6,629 nucleotides of DNA from Alphaproteobacteria bacterium (GTDB lineage Bacteria; Pseudomonadota; Alphaproteobacteria; Micavibrionales; Micavibrionaceae). The notes beneath the pieces are model-generated. The model made no database searches. It saw only the letters and a list, made by a program, of their open reading frames with translations, and was not told the origin of the DNA. This document shows, one piece after another, positions 5,751-6,629 of the stretch. The stretch is taken from assembly GCA_023301785.1 (NCBI GenBank), contig JALZUF010000091.1, forward strand, positions 1 to 6,629, in the 5' to 3' direction. The translations under genes and the position numbers were made by a program. How positions within the stretch are numbered: the first letter of the stretch is position 1; each line of letters opens with the position of its first letter.

Positions 5751-6629
5751 ATGCTCAACTTGATATTAATTCTTGGTGATCAATTAAGCCGCAATATTTC
5801 TAGTCTTCAGGGCATTGATAAGAAAAAAGATACTATTCTTATTTGTGAGGTATGGGACGAGGCGACTTATGTGCGTCACCATAAAAAGAAAATTGCGTTT
5901 CTGTTCTCGGCCATGCGGCACTTTGCGGAAGAGCTAAAGCAAGATGGATTTAATGTTCGCTATATCAAATTAGGTGATGATGGGAATGCAGGATCATTTA
6001 AAGGTGAAGTTAAGCGCGCTGCCCAAGAGTTAAAGGTTGATCAAGTTATAGTGACAGAGCCGAATGAATATCGTGTGCTGGATGATATGCGATGTTGGTC
6101 AGATGATTTAGAGATCGATTTAGAAATTCGTAATGATGATCGGTATTTATGCTCGCACGAAGATTTTAAATCGTGGGCGGAAGACCGCAAGCAACTACGT
6201 ATGGAATATTTTTACCGAGAAATGCGTAAGAAACACAATATCCTGCTTGACGATGACGGTAAGCCAGAAGGCGGTGAATGGAACTACGACAGTGAGAATC
6301 GTAAGCCACCAAAAGAGGGGCTTGATGTTCCACCTACTTATAAGGCGAATGTCGATGAGGCGACGCAAGAGGTTCTTGATCTAGTGGGTGAGAGATTTGC
6401 GGATCATTTTGGCGATCTTGAACCGTTTCATTTCGCAGTCACCCGTGACCAGGCGCTTTATGCGCTTAATAAGTTTATCGACGAGCGTTTGGTAAACTTT
6501 GGTGACTATCAAGATGCCATGGTAGAAGGCGAACCTTGGATGTATCACAGCCATCTTAGCTTTTATATCAACTGTGGTTTGCTTGATCCGTTGGAGTGCA
6601 TTCAAAAAGCGGAGGAGGCATATCATAAG
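5751..6629 (+). CDS. FeS-BCP class (6-4) photolyase / cryptochrome-like protein, 3' end missing
   Basis: An open frame of 293 codons runs from the ATG at 5751 to the window edge with no stop. Full-length members have about 500 residues. The N-terminal Rossmann-like antenna domain starts with LNLILILGDQLS (2-13). HHKKKIAFLFSAMRHFAEEL (43-62), TEPNEYRV (102-109), MEYFYREMRKK (151-161) and GGEWNYDSENRKP (174-186) follow. The linker into the FAD-binding helical domain has FAVTRD (228-233) and SFYINCGLLDP (270-280). This order matches Agrobacterium PhrB, a prokaryotic (6-4) photolyase with a lumazine antenna, FAD and a 4Fe-4S cluster. The cluster cysteines and most of the FAD pocket lie beyond the window. 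The family repairs UV-induced (6-4) photoproducts with blue light; some members act as photoreceptors (CryB), so repair activity is likely but not proven. It is the third gene of the SDR operon. Confidence 0.93.
   Translation, partial: MLNLILILGDQLSRNISSLQGIDKKKDTILICEVWDEATYVRHHKKKIAFLFSAMRHFAEELKQDGFNVRYIKLGDDGNAGSFKGEVKRAAQELKVDQVIVTEPNEYRVLDDMRCWSDDLEIDLEIRNDDRYLCSHEDFKSWAEDRKQLRMEYFYREMRKKHNILLDDDGKPEGGEWNYDSENRKPPKEGLDVPPTYKANVDEATQEVLDLVGERFADHFGDLEPFHFAVTRDQALYALNKFIDERLVNFGDYQDAMVEGEPWMYHSHLSFYINCGLLDPLECIQKAEEAYHK

Noticed and set aside
6133..6384. 83-codon open frame on the + strand
   Set aside because: It is an out-of-frame shadow of the photolyase, which reads without a break from 5751 to the edge.
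6381..6626. 81-codon open frame on the - strand
   Set aside because: It is antisense to the conserved photolyase linker and FAD-domain entry and has no recognisable motif.

Overview
The window reads as chromosomal DNA of a Gram-negative proteobacterium. The best guess is a marine, moderately AT-rich alphaproteobacterium, but this is inference. It rests on the outer-membrane lipid A deacylase homologue, on an FeS-type photolyase very close to the Agrobacterium PhrB class as I recall it, and on a DUF2805/TIGR03643 protein, a family found mostly in marine bacteria. Coding density is high. There is no stretch over about 100 bases without a gene, and I see no rRNA, tRNA, CRISPR array or insertion sequence.

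Layout. (1) 1-2087, + strand: the 3' part of a nitrilase-superfamily amidase (deaminated glutathione amidase-like), then a complete HerA/YjgR-type (DUF853) ATPase 20 bases later, probably one transcript. (2) 2136-3217, + strand: two AT-richer genes that I cannot assign to a named family. One is a 96-residue orphan. The other is a 241-residue protein whose C-terminal half carries an H-x-D ... H ... R pattern like that of Fe(II)/2-oxoglutarate oxygenases. (3) 3218-4709, - strand: an LpxR-like (DUF2219) outer-membrane lipid A 3'-O-deacylase, followed downstream by a small XRE-family regulator that resembles an antitoxin. The stop codon of the regulator directly abuts the stop codon of the oxygenase-like gene. 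(4) 4808-6629, + strand: a tight operon of a short-chain dehydrogenase/reductase, a DUF2805/TIGR03643 protein and an FeS-BCP (6-4) photolyase/cryptochrome. The last gene runs off the right edge.

How the genes relate. The clearest functional unit is the light/DNA-repair operon at the right end, with gaps of 1 and 3 bases. The photolyase repairs UV lesions using light. The roles of the SDR and the DUF2805 protein beside it are unknown, but the arrangement suggests a shared flavin, antenna or redox job. The left end pairs metabolite repair with a poorly understood ATPase. The middle genes look like accessory cargo between conserved neighbours, and the oxygenase-like gene is the most promising undescribed item.
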